Assembly (NCBI GenBank): GCA_018242565.1
Contig: JAFEBR010000271.1
Coordinates: forward strand, 1 to 34,176
DNA: 34,176 bases
Source: Planctomycetota bacterium
Lineage (GTDB): Bacteria; Planctomycetota; Planctomycetia; Planctomycetales; Planctomycetaceae
Reading direction: 5' to 3'
Shown here: positions 21,951 through 31,598 of the stretch, one piece after another
Layout: every line of letters starts with the position of its first letter
Numbering within the stretch: position 1 is the stretch's first letter
Notes under the pieces: model-generated
Seen by the model: only the letters and a program-made list of their open reading frames with translations
Database searches by the model: none
Told to the model about the DNA's origin: nothing
Position numbers and translations under genes: made by a program

Positions 21951-24401
21951 TCAGCCCGTGACCTGGAATTTGATGCGCTTCGAGACCAGCTTCATGCCGT
22001 CGACATCCGCCATGTTGACCGTCACCGCGAAAGTTCCCACGGCAGTGTAAGTCACATTGCCTACGACCTTCCAGGTCGAAGACGAAGTTGTCCGTGAGAC
22101 CAGCACGACCGACCAGGTCGGGGTGCCTGTCGTCGCCCCTCCCCAGTTAATGGTCGCGGTAAAGTCGCTTGAGGACGCATACGGATTTGCATCCGAAAAC
22201 GTCGCCACCACGACGTTGCCCGTCGCCAACAGCCGTTTCGCCTGCAGCGTGGCGGCCACCGTCGTGTCGGTCAGCGCGGCGTCAGCCACCTTGAAACTGG
22301 TTTTCGAAGAAGTCAACGTGCTGCCATCGACGTCGAACACGCTGACGGTCGGCCGGTACAAGCCCGCATTGGCATAGGCGGCACTGCCCGTGACTTTGCA
22401 GAGCGTCGCCGTGGCGGTTCGCGACACGACGATGACACTCACGGTCGGAGTCCCGATCACCGTCCCGTTCCAGTTCACTTTGACACTGAAATCTGAGTTG
22501 GTCGAGAGCGGGTTCGCATCGGTGAAAGTCGCCAGAACGACCGTGCCGGTCGTTCGACCTTCGGTCGTGGCATACGTGGTCGCGACCGTGGTATCGGTCA
22601 ACACGGCATCCTGCACGCGAATCGTGGTGTCGGTCGTTTGCAGGGAATTGCCGTCGGAATCACTGATTTTGACCGTCGGAACATACGTTCCGGGCTTGGC
22701 ATACACCACACTCCCGACAACTTTCCATTGCGACGTCGTTCCGGTCTTCCCCACGTAAGCCACCGACACCACGGGTGAGCCGACCACCGTTCCTCCCCAA
22801 ATCACGCTGGCCTTGAACGCCGACAACAAAGCTGACGGATCGGCATCAGTGAATGTCGCCAGCGTGATCGATCCAGTATTGATCCCCTCGACGGCAGACA
22901 CCGTCGTCTTCGGCGTGGTATTCACCAGATCTGCCGAACTGGCATACGTGTACTGGCTGGCTGTCGTAACGACCGATGTCCCATAACCAAAGATCGGCGC
23001 GTTCACATTCGCGTTGGGCGATGAGCTGATCTGATCAGTCTCCTTCACGCCCGATTGCACGGTGACACTCACAGTCCCCGTACCGGCAGGCACGACGGCG
23101 GTCCATTGCGTGTCATTCACATAAGTCACAGTGGTCGCCGGAGTCGTGCCGAAGAGCACCGATAAGTGGCCGGCCGCGCCCGAGAAGTTCTGACCGGTAA
23201 TCGTGATCGTGGTGCCGGCCGCCCCCGACGTGGCGCTGAGACCCGTCACGATCGGTCGCAGATCAACGACTTCGAAATTCCCGGCCGTCAGCGCTTTCAG
23301 ACCATTCGATGCGAAAATGTCGTTCACGTTCCAGGTCTGGCTGATCTGGTTGTTCGCATCCACAGACGCCGAGGTCCCCGTGATGTACATCGCGCTGCCG
23401 ATATCCGCCAGGATCAAGCCGTACTTCTGCATCGCTCTCGCGATGATCTGCGATTGCGGCGGCATGGTATTGATCACGGCATTCACTGTCGCGTTATTCG
23501 CCAGACGCAGTCGGCTTCCCAACGGCAGGTTGGTCGAACCCGCCGTGACTGACACCTTATGCGAGGCCGGATAGACATACTGCGGATTGACGTCGCCCCG
23601 GGGCAAAGTGAAGCGCAGGGCGTGAGTGATGGCCCCCTGCCCTCCCTGGGACACGGGCAACGCTTCATCGGGACGGGCGAGGCCCGCCAGAATCGACAAC
23701 CCGGCGGCGTCGGCCGAAGTGGCTCCCAACGTCCGGAACGTGTTTGTTTTCATATTCCAGACTGTTTCCTGGGCGGCATGCCACAGGCCGTCGGTATGGG
23801 GCAGCTCCACGTCATTGTCATCGGGAAACAACGTCGGATCGGCTGGACGAGTAACGCCATAGAGTTCGTAGGCGATGCTGTTGTCCTGATCCCAGATGAT
23901 CAGGTGCGAATCGCCTCGCTGATTCGCGAGATAGCCCCCGCCGTTGAGATTGGGACCACTCTGATAATCCCCTTCCAGCACCGCCTGACTGGGAATCGGG
24001 ACTGCCACCAGGTCGCTTTCGTCCGGATAGTTGTCGATGATGACGTTGATTTTCGGAGTGCTGTTGCCATGCACGACGTTGTACGGAATCCCGTACAGGG
24101 GATCGCCCGTGTTCGCCGGATTGTCTTCCCCCCAATCGGGATGCAGTCGAATCGAACTGCCGATGTGAGAGATAATCGCCGCCGAATTCGCCGCCACGGG
24201 CGCCTGGCTGATATCCTGATTCCAGGGATTGTCCGCCGGGAATAGCGACTGCCCCAGCAGCGTCGACGACAGGAGTTGCCGTTGTTCCAGCACTTCGGCC
24301 GGCGTGCACATCGTGTGTGCATTCCGACGAACCGCCTGTTGTGAACGATGCCTGGCAAGCCAGCGAGAGAAACACTGCCACACGTGATCACGACCGAACA
24401 T
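21951..24401 (-). CDS. Secreted LEPR-XLL-type planctomycete protein with IPT/TIG domain and three C-terminal repeats
   Basis: From the ATG at 24401 (AAGGA about 10 nt upstream) the protein has 816 residues. Residues 38-45 read LEQRQLLS, a variant of the LEPRxLL motif typical of planctomycete surface or secreted proteins, preceded by a basic segment (WLARHRSQQAVRRNAH). Residues about 50-375 form a domain I do not recognise (FPADNPWNQDIS, PLYGIPYNVVHG, DSHLIIWDQDNSIAYELYG). Residues 383-451 are an IPT/TIG domain (PIVTGLSATSGAAGTTITITG). Three repeats of about 105 residues follow, each with G-x-[IV]-x-LATF-[ST]-DA-[ND]-P, a W-G-G or W-N-G turn, a WKV/CKV-VGS-V/A-Y segment, DxDG, and a VxDAxLTD linker: cadherin/PKD-like beta-sandwiches. 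Probably an adhesive or glycan-binding surface protein. The start at 24488 was rejected for lack of a ribosome site. Confidence 0.8.
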   Translation of the reverse strand: MFGRDHVWQCFSRWLARHRSQQAVRRNAHTMCTPAEVLEQRQLLSSTLLGQSLFPADNPWNQDISQAPVAANSAAIISHIGSSIRLHPDWGEDNPANTGDPLYGIPYNVVHGNSTPKINVIIDNYPDESDLVAVPIPSQAVLEGDYQSGPNLNGGGYLANQRGDSHLIIWDQDNSIAYELYGVTRPADPTLFPDDNDVELPHTDGLWHAAQETVWNMKTNTFRTLGATSADAAGLSILAGLARPDEALPVSQGGQGAITHALRFTLPRGDVNPQYVYPASHKVSVTAGSTNLPLGSRLRLANNATVNAVINTMPPQSQIIARAMQKYGLILADIGSAMYITGTSASVDANNQISQTWNVNDIFASNGLKALTAGNFEVVDLRPIVTGLSATSGAAGTTITITGQNFSGAAGHLSVLFGTTPATTVTYVNDTQWTAVVPAGTGTVSVTVQSGVKETDQISSSPNANVNAPIFGYGTSVVTTASQYTYASSADLVNTTPKTTVSAVEGINTGSITLATFTDADPSALLSAFKASVIWGGTVVGSPVVSVAYVGKTGTTSQWKVVGSVVYAKPGTYVPTVKISDSDGNSLQTTDTTIRVQDAVLTDTTVATTYATTEGRTTGTVVLATFTDANPLSTNSDFSVKVNWNGTVIGTPTVSVIVVSRTATATLCKVTGSAAYANAGLYRPTVSVFDVDGSTLTSSKTSFKVADAALTDTTVAATLQAKRLLATGNVVVATFSDANPYASSSDFTATINWGGATTGTPTWSVVLVSRTTSSSTWKVVGNVTYTAVGTFAVTVNMADVDGMKLVSKRIKFQVTG

Positions 24402-24656
24402 CAACCCGATCCTTAAAAAAGCAACCAAGTCCTGTAAAAACCGGCAAATCGTCGCCGTGGAAGCCAGCGGCCCGGTCTCTAAGCCCAAGGGGAATACGGC
24501 GAGCGACCAGCGTCAAAGGCCCCGCGACCGACCGATCGATCAGAACGCCGATCCGTCGGCATAGGCGATGCTCCTGATTATCACCCCGCAGTCCCATTTG
24601 CCATCCGGGAACTTCCCGATAAGCCACCTCCAGCCTCGGCCACACAGAGGATTCAC

Positions 24657-24683
24657 CTCAGAGTGCTCAGAGACCACAGAGAG
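24657..24683. repeat. Triplicate 9-nt tandem words
   Basis: CTCAGAGTG, CTCAGAGAC and CACAGAGAG follow each other without gaps, and a related CACAGAGGA lies just upstream (24644-24652). Sequences of this kind (cacagag-type words between genes) recur across many environmental bacterial genomes in my experience, so this is probably one copy of a dispersed intergenic element. Confidence 0.6.
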
Positions 24684-24937
24684 TCCGACGCATTGACTGC
24701 CGACCCCCGGCCTCGCGAACAATATCTGTTTGTCTCAGACCGCGATGAGCCCCTCGTTGTTGCCCCCGCTTGATCGGGCCGTGTGGACAGGAGACATGGG
24801 TCACACTTTGTCTACTCAGAAACTGCGGTGCCAGGGCATGGGTCACGCGACTCGCACCGACAGACCGGGTGCTGATCGTTCCCCATGACCCGATCGGCCC
24901 CGCGCGATGCCGAGATTGCAGCCGCGCCGTTTGACCA

Positions 24938-25046
24938 GCCAGCTCACGCTGGCCGTTCGCCAAGGTGTCAGAAGAACCCGTCCTCGGCAGGCTGACAGCC
25001 GGGAATTCCCGGCAACCGCGATGCGCTGACAAGTTAAAAACTTGTC
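24938..25046. repeat. Cluster of palindromes / hairpins
   Basis: Three perfect inverted repeats lie within 109 nt: GCCAGC (24938-24943)/GCTGGC (24948-24953) with a TCAC loop; the uninterrupted 16-nt palindrome GCCGGGAATTCCCGGC (24998-25013); and GACAAGTT (25028-25035)/AACTTGTC (25039-25046) with an AAA loop. Such arrays resemble extragenic palindromic elements. The last hairpin sits 118 nt beyond the stop of the minus-strand GH172-type gene and could also shape its 3' end. Confidence 0.7.
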
Positions 25047-25163
25047 CCACGACCAGACCCGCCGCCCCCCACGCGAGATTCGGCCCCTCCGGTCACTGCT
25101 TCGTCTGTGCCTTCTGTGGCTCAACGACCACCGACCCGGTCACCCACAGACGTGCAAAACCCG

Positions 25164-27272
25164 TTACGGCTTGGCTGGCTCCGTTCGCAGGTAATCCAGG
25201 CCGAAGATATGGCATCCCGTATGCAACGATTTTCCTTTCGGATTCTGCCCCACGACCTTGATACGCAGCGTGTGCTTGCCGGGCGCGAGGTCGAATGTGC
25301 CCAGGGGCAGTTCTCCCGTGTTACTGACTTTCGAGTCGTAGCAATCAAAGAGCCGTTCGATTCGCTGGCCGTCGACGCTCAGTTCAAAGACGCCGTAATC
25401 GACCGCTTTAGAAAAAACGGCCACCAGTCGCTGTTGTCCCCCGGTCGTGGTCTTGAACTCAACGTCGAGTTCGCCACCGAGTGTGGCGTCGGTCCAGATG
25501 AACTGTTCTTCATTGCTCCAGGTCCCGTCGGGGTACTGACTCATCTCCTGCACCCAATGACGGCCGGACGTGATCCGCTTGACTGTCAGCGACTCGCCTT
25601 CGACGACTCCCGGCCGACCCGGCGGCCTAACGAACGTCACCGGCAGTACGTCTTTCATCTCCCGGGTGGGACGCTGGTGTCGCCGTGCTGCCAACGGCAC
25701 GGCCGGATACGGATTCTCAGCCCCCCGTTCTCGATACCAGTAAACACAGGTGTCGTAGAGGGCCGGCCGGCAGTCTCCGTTCGGCATCACTTCCATGAAC
25801 CCCTGGAAACCGGTCGTAAAGGGAACATCATCACACAGATGAAATCGGCAGACCGACGTGTCCTCCTCGGCATCGGGACGAATACGAGTCAGCGCGGCCG
25901 AGGCGCTGTCAAAGGTCACAAACGGTGCTTCCGCGGCCCAGGCATAGCCGATGTAATCTTCGCTCCCCGTGCCAATCGTCGAGGGAAACGCCTCGCCATC
26001 GACAAAGAACTTCTCATCCCCCTCGCCCCACCACCCGCCAAACTTCCAGACATGCTGCGTCATCCCAACAAACCGCCCGCGTCCCTTGACGACCAGCAAC
26101 GGCCAGTCGGGCCAACGATCGCCTCGCTTGCGAACGAACCGCTCGGCAGCCAACCCGGTGAAGTCATCGCCATGCCAGGCCGCGCAGAATCGCAACAGTT
26201 TCGCGGCAGTCGATTGTTCGAGCGGCACAGTCTCTAACTCGATGGCGATTTCGCGCGGCACGGGACCATCATTGCCAACCACCAACCGCATGCCCCGGGA
26301 AAATGGCATATACCAGTGTGCGTAGAACCCGCCGGCAACACAGCCGGTCGGTCGTGTCTGGAATTCATTGAGCCCGGGCGAAGTGCCGAAGAAATCGCCC
26401 AGCGGTGCCCACACACTGGGCCGGTCCTCGCCATCCCAATAGACCGAGAGTGTCAGTTCCCGCAGCGTGTCTTCCTGAGCAATCTTGTCGGTGGGGAGCT
26501 TCAACGGTTTTACCTTCAGCCGTCGCACGGCCCCCGCTCCCGACACCCGCACCTCGCGGGTGGTCCCCGGCGCGATCGTCAGCGTGTCTTTTTTCTGTTG
26601 CATGTTCGCAGGGCCATACGGACTGCCCCCCCACTGACTCCACGCGGCGCTGGCTTGTTTCAACGACGCGACTACGTCGGGCGTGAAGCCCGGAAACGAC
26701 GCCACTTCGCTACCCGGCGCAAACTGCGTATGCGTGCAATGAAAGTACGCCCCCCAACCTTTGTTCATGACCACCTTGCACGATTTGGCAAACGGGATCG
26801 GAATGAACGCATTTCTTCCCCGCGACAAGGTCAGCGCGAGCCCGGGAAACTCCTGCTCTGCATCGCCGAAGTAATCTCGAAATGGCTTGTCGATCACGGG
26901 CGTTGCCTGCCCATCCAGAAAGATCTGGATGTGCCCGGCCTCGGGCAGCGCCGACCAAATCCGCCAGAGCACTCCTGGGCCGGCGAGATCCACCATCACC
27001 TGGGAATCCCCTTCACTGCGAATGCTGCCACTGCCGTCGTTGTTCGCCGACCAGTTCCGATACGTGCCCGTTGCGGCATCGAACTGCGAACCCCGATCAT
27101 GACTCGTCGAAGCGCCGGTCTTCTCTCCGTCGACGACCGGTTCCGCCAGTCGTTCCATCCGCACCAGTCGGGCCACGAGATCCGGATACGAAATCCTCTC
27201 GGCGGCGTTCCCGTCTGAAACGGCCAACATCAATCCCCAGAGAGCCAGAGTCGTGTGCATCGTCGTCTTCAA
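25164..27272 (-). CDS. Secreted DUF2961 (GH172-type) glycoside hydrolase-like protein
   Basis: From the TTG at 27272 the protein has 702 residues with signal peptide (L/M)KTTMHTTLALWGLMLAV ending near GNAA. AGGAAGAG is well placed before this TTG; the ATG at 27260 is the alternative but would lack a basic n-region and a near ribosome site. Family blocks: YPDLVARLVRMERLAEP, GPGVLWRIWSALPEAGHIQIFLDG, PFRDYFGD, FIPIPFAKSCKVVMNKGWGAYFHCTHTQF split by normal spacing, PLGDFFGTSPGLNEF, VGGFYAHWYMPFSRGMRL, and GEAFPSTIGTGSEDYIGYAW. These match DUF2961, now including GH172 enzymes that act on fructofuranosyl and arabinofuranosyl linkages. The C-terminal 130 residues (ELDVEFKTTTGG, VFELSVDGQRI, FDLAPGKHTLRIKV) look like a carbohydrate-binding beta-sandwich. 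Exported; exact substrate unknown. Divergent from the DUF1592 gene. Confidence 0.88.
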   Translation of the reverse strand: MKTTMHTTLALWGLMLAVSDGNAAERISYPDLVARLVRMERLAEPVVDGEKTGASTSHDRGSQFDAATGTYRNWSANNDGSGSIRSEGDSQVMVDLAGPGVLWRIWSALPEAGHIQIFLDGQATPVIDKPFRDYFGDAEQEFPGLALTLSRGRNAFIPIPFAKSCKVVMNKGWGAYFHCTHTQFAPGSEVASFPGFTPDVVASLKQASAAWSQWGGSPYGPANMQQKKDTLTIAPGTTREVRVSGAGAVRRLKVKPLKLPTDKIAQEDTLRELTLSVYWDGEDRPSVWAPLGDFFGTSPGLNEFQTRPTGCVAGGFYAHWYMPFSRGMRLVVGNDGPVPREIAIELETVPLEQSTAAKLLRFCAAWHGDDFTGLAAERFVRKRGDRWPDWPLLVVKGRGRFVGMTQHVWKFGGWWGEGDEKFFVDGEAFPSTIGTGSEDYIGYAWAAEAPFVTFDSASAALTRIRPDAEEDTSVCRFHLCDDVPFTTGFQGFMEVMPNGDCRPALYDTCVYWYRERGAENPYPAVPLAARRHQRPTREMKDVLPVTFVRPPGRPGVVEGESLTVKRITSGRHWVQEMSQYPDGTWSNEEQFIWTDATLGGELDVEFKTTTGGQQRLVAVFSKAVDYGVFELSVDGQRIERLFDCYDSKVSNTGELPLGTFDLAPGKHTLRIKVVGQNPKGKSLHTGCHIFGLDYLRTEPAKP

Positions 27273-27720
27273 GAACTCTTCCTTTCGGCACGTAGGGCGA
27301 TCTGCGTGTGTTCGCCGGATCAGGCCCGGATTCCAAGAGTGGACCTGTCGGCGACGAACATTGTAAAGACCACCCAGCAGACTGTCGTTCATCTCGGCTG
27401 ATCGTCAGACACGCTGCCTGCCCAGTTGCCTGAGTATCCCGCGGGAGAACAGTCGCAACGATCGGATTTCGCCCGTATTCGGACCACCTGGAGACTGTAT
27501 CCGAACGGCGATCCGCAGCCATCGCCGCCAGGCCCTAATAACCAGGCCGTTCTGGCGACTCGGGCCGGCAAAGCCGCGAACGGCGATCACGGCTCTCGAC
27601 GGTCGCCTGATTGACAGACATCTCAACGAGAGCCAAAATTAGTGGAACTTGGTGATATTGCCCTCCCCCTGAATCTCCCGCCGAATGCGCATCGCGTTCA
27701 TCACGCCACGGACACCGTTG
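27273..27720. other. Divergent intergenic region, 448 nt
   Basis: Holds the promoters of the GH172-type gene (minus) and the DUF1592 gene (plus). No strong -35/-10 pair, hairpin or repeat was evident apart from a CCCGCGGG palindrome near 27438. Small open frames on both strands lack ribosome sites. Confidence 0.5.
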
Positions 27721-30084
27721 ATGGCCCAGAGCCGCCTCTCATTTCTGAAGGCCGTTTCCGCGTCGCGGCGGTTCGCTGCCTGGCTGCTGCTTTCGGCGGT
27801 TGCGTTCACCCCATCTGGCGTGCAGGCCGACGAGGCTCCAACCGGAGCGAGCGTTTATCAGGCCAAATGCGCGGCCTGCCATGGAGCCAATGGCGAAGGC
27901 GGAACAGCCAGTTATCCGGCTCCGCTGGTGGGCGATCGCTCGATTGGGGAATTGACCGAGTACATCAGCCGCGACATGCCTGCCGACCAGCCGGGCACCT
28001 GCGTTGGCGACGAGGCGCGCGTCGTGGCGGAGTTCATCCACGGTGCGTTCTATTCTGCCACGGCACAGGCTCGCAATAAACCGGCTCGCATCGAACTGTC
28101 CCGGTTGACCGTGCGACAATTCCGAAATGCCTGTGCCGACATGCTCGCCGAATTCCGCGGTGCCGGTTCGGTCGACGAACGACAGGGGTTGCTGGGCCGG
28201 TACTACAAGTCACGCAACACGCGCTCGCGTGACGTCGCGATCGAGCGCATCGACCCGGTTGTGGATTTCAACTTCCAGGACAAAAGTCCCGATCCCGAAA
28301 AACTCGAACCCCACGAATTCTCGATTCGCTGGGAAGGCTCGGTGCTCGCCCCCGACACCGGCGACTACGAATTCGTCGTAAAGACCGATCAGGCCACCCG
28401 CCTGTGGATCAACGATCTGAAGCAACCGCTGATCGACGCCTACGTCAAATCGGGCAACGACACCGAATATCACGGCTCGCAGTTCTTGCTGGGTGGCCGC
28501 AAATACGGACTGCGTCTCGAGTTCTCGAAGGCCAAACAGGGTGTCGACGACAAAAAGGCCAAAGAGCGGCCGCCTCAACCCGCGATGATTTCGCTCGAGT
28601 GGAAACGGCCGCATCGTCTGCGGGAAGTCATCCCCGCACGCTATCTGTCGGCTCAGCAGCCCCCGGAAATGCTGATCGTGGGAACCGAGTTTCCGCCCGA
28701 TGATCGCAGCCTCGGCTGGGAGAAAGCAACCAGTATCTCGAGAGAGTGGGACCAGGCCACCACCGAGGCGGCCATCGAAGTCGCCCGCTACATCGCCGCA
28801 CGCTCCGGCGAATTCGCCGGGACCAAACCGGGGGACGCCGATCAGATTCCGAAACTCAAATCGTTCTGTCAGCGCCTGGCCGCGGCCGCGTTTCGTCGAC
28901 CACTCGCCGACGAACAGGTCGCGCTGTATATCGACCGGCCCTTCGCGTCGATCACCGATCCAGAAGCCGCCGTACATCGCGCCGTTCTGCTGCTGTTGAA
29001 ATCGCCCCGATTTCTGTACCGCGAACTGGGCTCGGCGACCCCGACGGCCACCGATTCGTTTGATGTCGCGGCCCGCATGTCATTCGGGCTGTGGGATTCA
29101 ATCCCCGATCCCGAACTGCAGACTGCCGCTCGGGAAGGCAAACTCGCCACGCCCGAACAGGTCCGCGCACAGGCGACACGCATGTTGGGGGACCGTAGGG
29201 CACAAACAAAGGTCCGCGAGTTCCTGCTCCGCTGGCTGAAAGTGGAGCGGGTCCCCGAACTGGATAAGGACGCGACTCAATTTGCCGACTTTACTCCAGC
29301 CGTGGCCCACGATTTGAGAACGTCGCTGGAACTGTTCCTCGACGAATTATTGATCAGCGAGGGGGCTGACTTTCGACAACTGCTGCTGAACGACTCACTC
29401 TATCTGAATGGACGCCTGGCGAAGTTCTATGGCGCCGAACTCGGCGAGAATGCCGAGTTTCAGAAAGTGGCCTTCGAACAAGGTGAACGGGCCGGCGTCT
29501 TGTCGCACCCGTACCTGCTCGCCGATTTTGCGTATCAATCGTCGAGTTCGCCGATCCACCGCGGTGTCTTAATCGCCCGCAGCGTCCTGGGACGAACCCT
29601 GCGACCGCCTCCGGAAGCCGTCACCCCGGTGCCGCCGCAATTACAGCCCGATCTGACGACCCGCGAGCGTGTGTCGCTGCAGACGAAAGCCGAATCGTGT
29701 CAGTCGTGTCATGCGATGATCAATGCACTGGGGTTTACGCTTGAGCATTTTGATGCCGTCGGTCGATTCCGCCGTGAAGACAATCGGAAACCCGTGGACT
29801 CACACGGGTCGTATCGCACCCGCAGTGGCGAAACCGTGGAATTCGGCGGTGTCCGGGAACTCGCCCACTTCCTGGCGAACAGCCCTGAAACTCATGCGGC
29901 CTTCGTCGATCAACTGTTCCATGCCCTCATCCGACAACCGATTCGAGCGTGCGGTCCGCACACGAGAGACAACCTGCGGAAATCATTTGTCGAGAACAAT
30001 TTCAATATTCGTCGGCTGATGGTCGAAATGATCACAGTGGCCGCCTGGCCCGCCGACGAGCAGAAACCGCCACCACCACAATAA
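27721..30084 (+). CDS. Exported haem protein: cytochrome c, PA14-like, DUF1592/DUF1588/DUF1585
   Basis: From the ATG at 27721 the protein has 787 residues; an ATG at 27685 would add 12. Neither has a good ribosome site, and 27721 gives a better signal peptide ([21 protein letters not shown], then LLLSAVAF). Domains: a cytochrome c with C50-AA-C53-H54 (to about 120), a DUF1587-like stretch ([17 protein letters not shown]), a PA14-like sandwich (about 150-300, [28 protein letters not shown]), DUF1595/DUF1592 (about 375-540, [28 protein letters not shown]), DUF1588 with a second haem-type motif CQSCH (about 659) in [19 protein letters not shown], and DUF1585 at the end. This composite is almost exclusive to planctomycetes and relatives and is normally paired with a DUF1552 protein, as here 44 nt downstream. 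Probably periplasmic electron transfer coupled to an unknown oxidation. Confidence 0.92.
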   Translation: MAQSRLSFLKAVSASRRFAAWLLLSAVAFTPSGVQADEAPTGASVYQAKCAACHGANGEGGTASYPAPLVGDRSIGELTEYISRDMPADQPGTCVGDEARVVAEFIHGAFYSATAQARNKPARIELSRLTVRQFRNACADMLAEFRGAGSVDERQGLLGRYYKSRNTRSRDVAIERIDPVVDFNFQDKSPDPEKLEPHEFSIRWEGSVLAPDTGDYEFVVKTDQATRLWINDLKQPLIDAYVKSGNDTEYHGSQFLLGGRKYGLRLEFSKAKQGVDDKKAKERPPQPAMISLEWKRPHRLREVIPARYLSAQQPPEMLIVGTEFPPDDRSLGWEKATSISREWDQATTEAAIEVARYIAARSGEFAGTKPGDADQIPKLKSFCQRLAAAAFRRPLADEQVALYIDRPFASITDPEAAVHRAVLLLLKSPRFLYRELGSATPTATDSFDVAARMSFGLWDSIPDPELQTAAREGKLATPEQVRAQATRMLGDRRAQTKVREFLLRWLKVERVPELDKDATQFADFTPAVAHDLRTSLELFLDELLISEGADFRQLLLNDSLYLNGRLAKFYGAELGENAEFQKVAFEQGERAGVLSHPYLLADFAYQSSSSPIHRGVLIARSVLGRTLRPPPEAVTPVPPQLQPDLTTRERVSLQTKAESCQSCHAMINALGFTLEHFDAVGRFRREDNRKPVDSHGSYRTRSGETVEFGGVRELAHFLANSPETHAAFVDQLFHALIRQPIRACGPHTRDNLRKSFVENNFNIRRLMVEMITVAAWPADEQKPPPPQ

Positions 30085-30128
30085 GTCTACGGGAAATACC
30101 CGTCATTCCCCCCCGAGGAGCGAGTCGC

Positions 30129-31445
30129 ATGTCCAATTTGTCGAGACGCGAGTTTTTGCGTGATCTGGGCCTCAGCGCTTCGATGCTGCCGTTTGTGCTG
30201 AATCTGCCGGGGGTCGGTTTTGCCAATTCCACGGCGCGAAAGCAACGGCTGATCATCATTTTCAGCCCCAACGGGGTGGTGCAGCCCACCTTCTGGCCCG
30301 ACGAGGCCGGCCGCGAGTTCACCTTGAAAGAGAGCCTGTCACCCCTTGAGCCCTTCAAAAACCGGTTGCTGACGCTGCACGGATTGTGTGACAAAGTTCG
30401 CGGCGACGGCGACAGCCACATGCGCGGAATTGGCTGCTTGCTGACCGGCGTCGAACTCTTTCCCGGAAACATTCAAGGGGGCTCCGACACGCCGGCCGGG
30501 TGGTCGAGTGGGATCTCGATCGACCAGGAGATCAAGAATTTCCTGCAGGCAAACTCCGCCACGCGAACCCGGTTTGGTTCGCTCGAGTTTGGCGTACTCG
30601 TTCCCGATCGCGCCGACACGTGGACCCGCATGTCGTACGCCGGCCCGAACAAGCCGGTCACTCCGATCGACAATCCGTACCGCATGTTTTCCAAACTGTA
30701 CGGCCGACGCACCGACCAGGAGCACCTGCAGAGCATTCTCGATCCGCTGCAGGGAGATCTCCAGAAACTGGCGGCGAACTTGAGTGCCGCCGATCGACAA
30801 TTGCTCGACGAGCAGGCGACGTTCGTGCGCGAAATGGAACAGGAACTCAAGTCCTCGACCGCCGAGGCCACCGGCCATGCGGTCCCGGATCTCGAACCGG
30901 GCATCAAGGAAGAGACCGAGAACATGCCTCGGCTCAGCCGAATGCAGATTGAACTCCTCGTCAGCAGCTTCCAGTCTGACGCCGCCCGCGTGGCGACGTT
31001 CCAGTACACCAATTCGGTTGGCGACCTGAAGATGAAATGGCTGGGGGTCGACCAGGGACACCACGAACTGTCGCACGAACCCGACACGAACGAGAAGTCG
31101 CAAGAGAAGTTAACGACCATTAACAAATGGTACGCCGAGCAGGTGGCCTACCTGGCGAAGCGACTGGCCGAAACTCCCGAACCGGGGGGGGACGGCTCGC
31201 TGCTGGATAACACCCTGATCGTCTGGACCAACGAACTGGGTAAAGGCAATTCCCACACGCTCGACAACATTCCATTCGTGCTGGTAGGCAACGGTCTCAA
31301 CTTCGCCATGGGGCAATCGCTCAAGCTGGGATCACTCCCTCACAACCGCCTGCTCATGTCGCTGGCCCATGGCTTCGGCCACCACATCGAACGCTTCGGC
31401 AACCCCGACTTTTGCCGCGACGGCGTGCTGACGCAGTTGACGTAA
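30129..31445 (+). CDS. DUF1552 exported protein, partner of the DUF1592 protein
   Basis: A 438-residue protein with GAGGAG at 30115-30120 placed 8 nt before the ATG. The N-terminus [20 protein letters not shown] carries a twin-arginine signal. The body matches DUF1552: [109 protein letters not shown], and [27 protein letters not shown] (read here as separate blocks). It resembles DUF1501 and sulfatase-like alkaline-phosphatase folds at a distance. Paired DUF1592/DUF1552 genes are conserved in planctomycetes; their reaction is unknown. Same operon as the preceding gene. A small hairpin ACGGG/CCCGT (30089-30103) lies between the two. Confidence 0.93.
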   Translation: MSNLSRREFLRDLGLSASMLPFVLNLPGVGFANSTARKQRLIIIFSPNGVVQPTFWPDEAGREFTLKESLSPLEPFKNRLLTLHGLCDKVRGDGDSHMRGIGCLLTGVELFPGNIQGGSDTPAGWSSGISIDQEIKNFLQANSATRTRFGSLEFGVLVPDRADTWTRMSYAGPNKPVTPIDNPYRMFSKLYGRRTDQEHLQSILDPLQGDLQKLAANLSAADRQLLDEQATFVREMEQELKSSTAEATGHAVPDLEPGIKEETENMPRLSRMQIELLVSSFQSDAARVATFQYTNSVGDLKMKWLGVDQGHHELSHEPDTNEKSQEKLTTINKWYAEQVAYLAKRLAETPEPGGDGSLLDNTLIVWTNELGKGNSHTLDNIPFVLVGNGLNFAMGQSLKLGSLPHNRLLMSLAHGFGHHIERFGNPDFCRDGVLTQLT

Positions 31446-31450
31446 TTCGC

Positions 31451-31495
31451 GGCCCCAGCCGCCGCGTTCGCGCAGAACGCGGGACAACCGGGGCC
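31451..31495. terminator. Nested hairpin between convergent genes
   Basis: Outer arms GGCCCC (31451-31456)/GGGGCC (31490-31495) enclose an inner perfect stem CGCGTTC (31463-31469)/GAACGCG (31475-31481) with loop GCGCA. It begins 5 nt after the DUF1552 stop and lies before the stop of the convergent PEP-CTERM gene. There is no T-tract, but position and strength suggest a 3'-end or factor-dependent terminator. Confidence 0.5.
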
Positions 31496-31598
31496 CGCCC
31501 ACAAAACCGCGAATGCAAACGGCGATACGACATTGCCGGGATCCGTACGGCGCATCGGCCGAATGTGGCACGTCCCCCCACACTCTCGGCGAGTGCAG

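Larger units (their letters stand above)
24402..25163. other. Intergenic region (762 nt) rich in small repeats and palindromes
   Basis: This gap separates the promoter side of the LEPR-type gene from the 3' end of the GH172-type gene. No open frame here has a ribosome site or a familiar product. It holds a triplicate 9-nt array (24657-24683), a hairpin GCCGA/TCGGC at 24547-24560, and a cluster of palindromes (24938-25046); the two larger elements are listed separately. Confidence 0.55.

Noticed and set aside
25107-26237. 376-codon plus-strand open frame
   Set aside because: Antisense to the GH172-type gene; no ribosome site or family resemblance.
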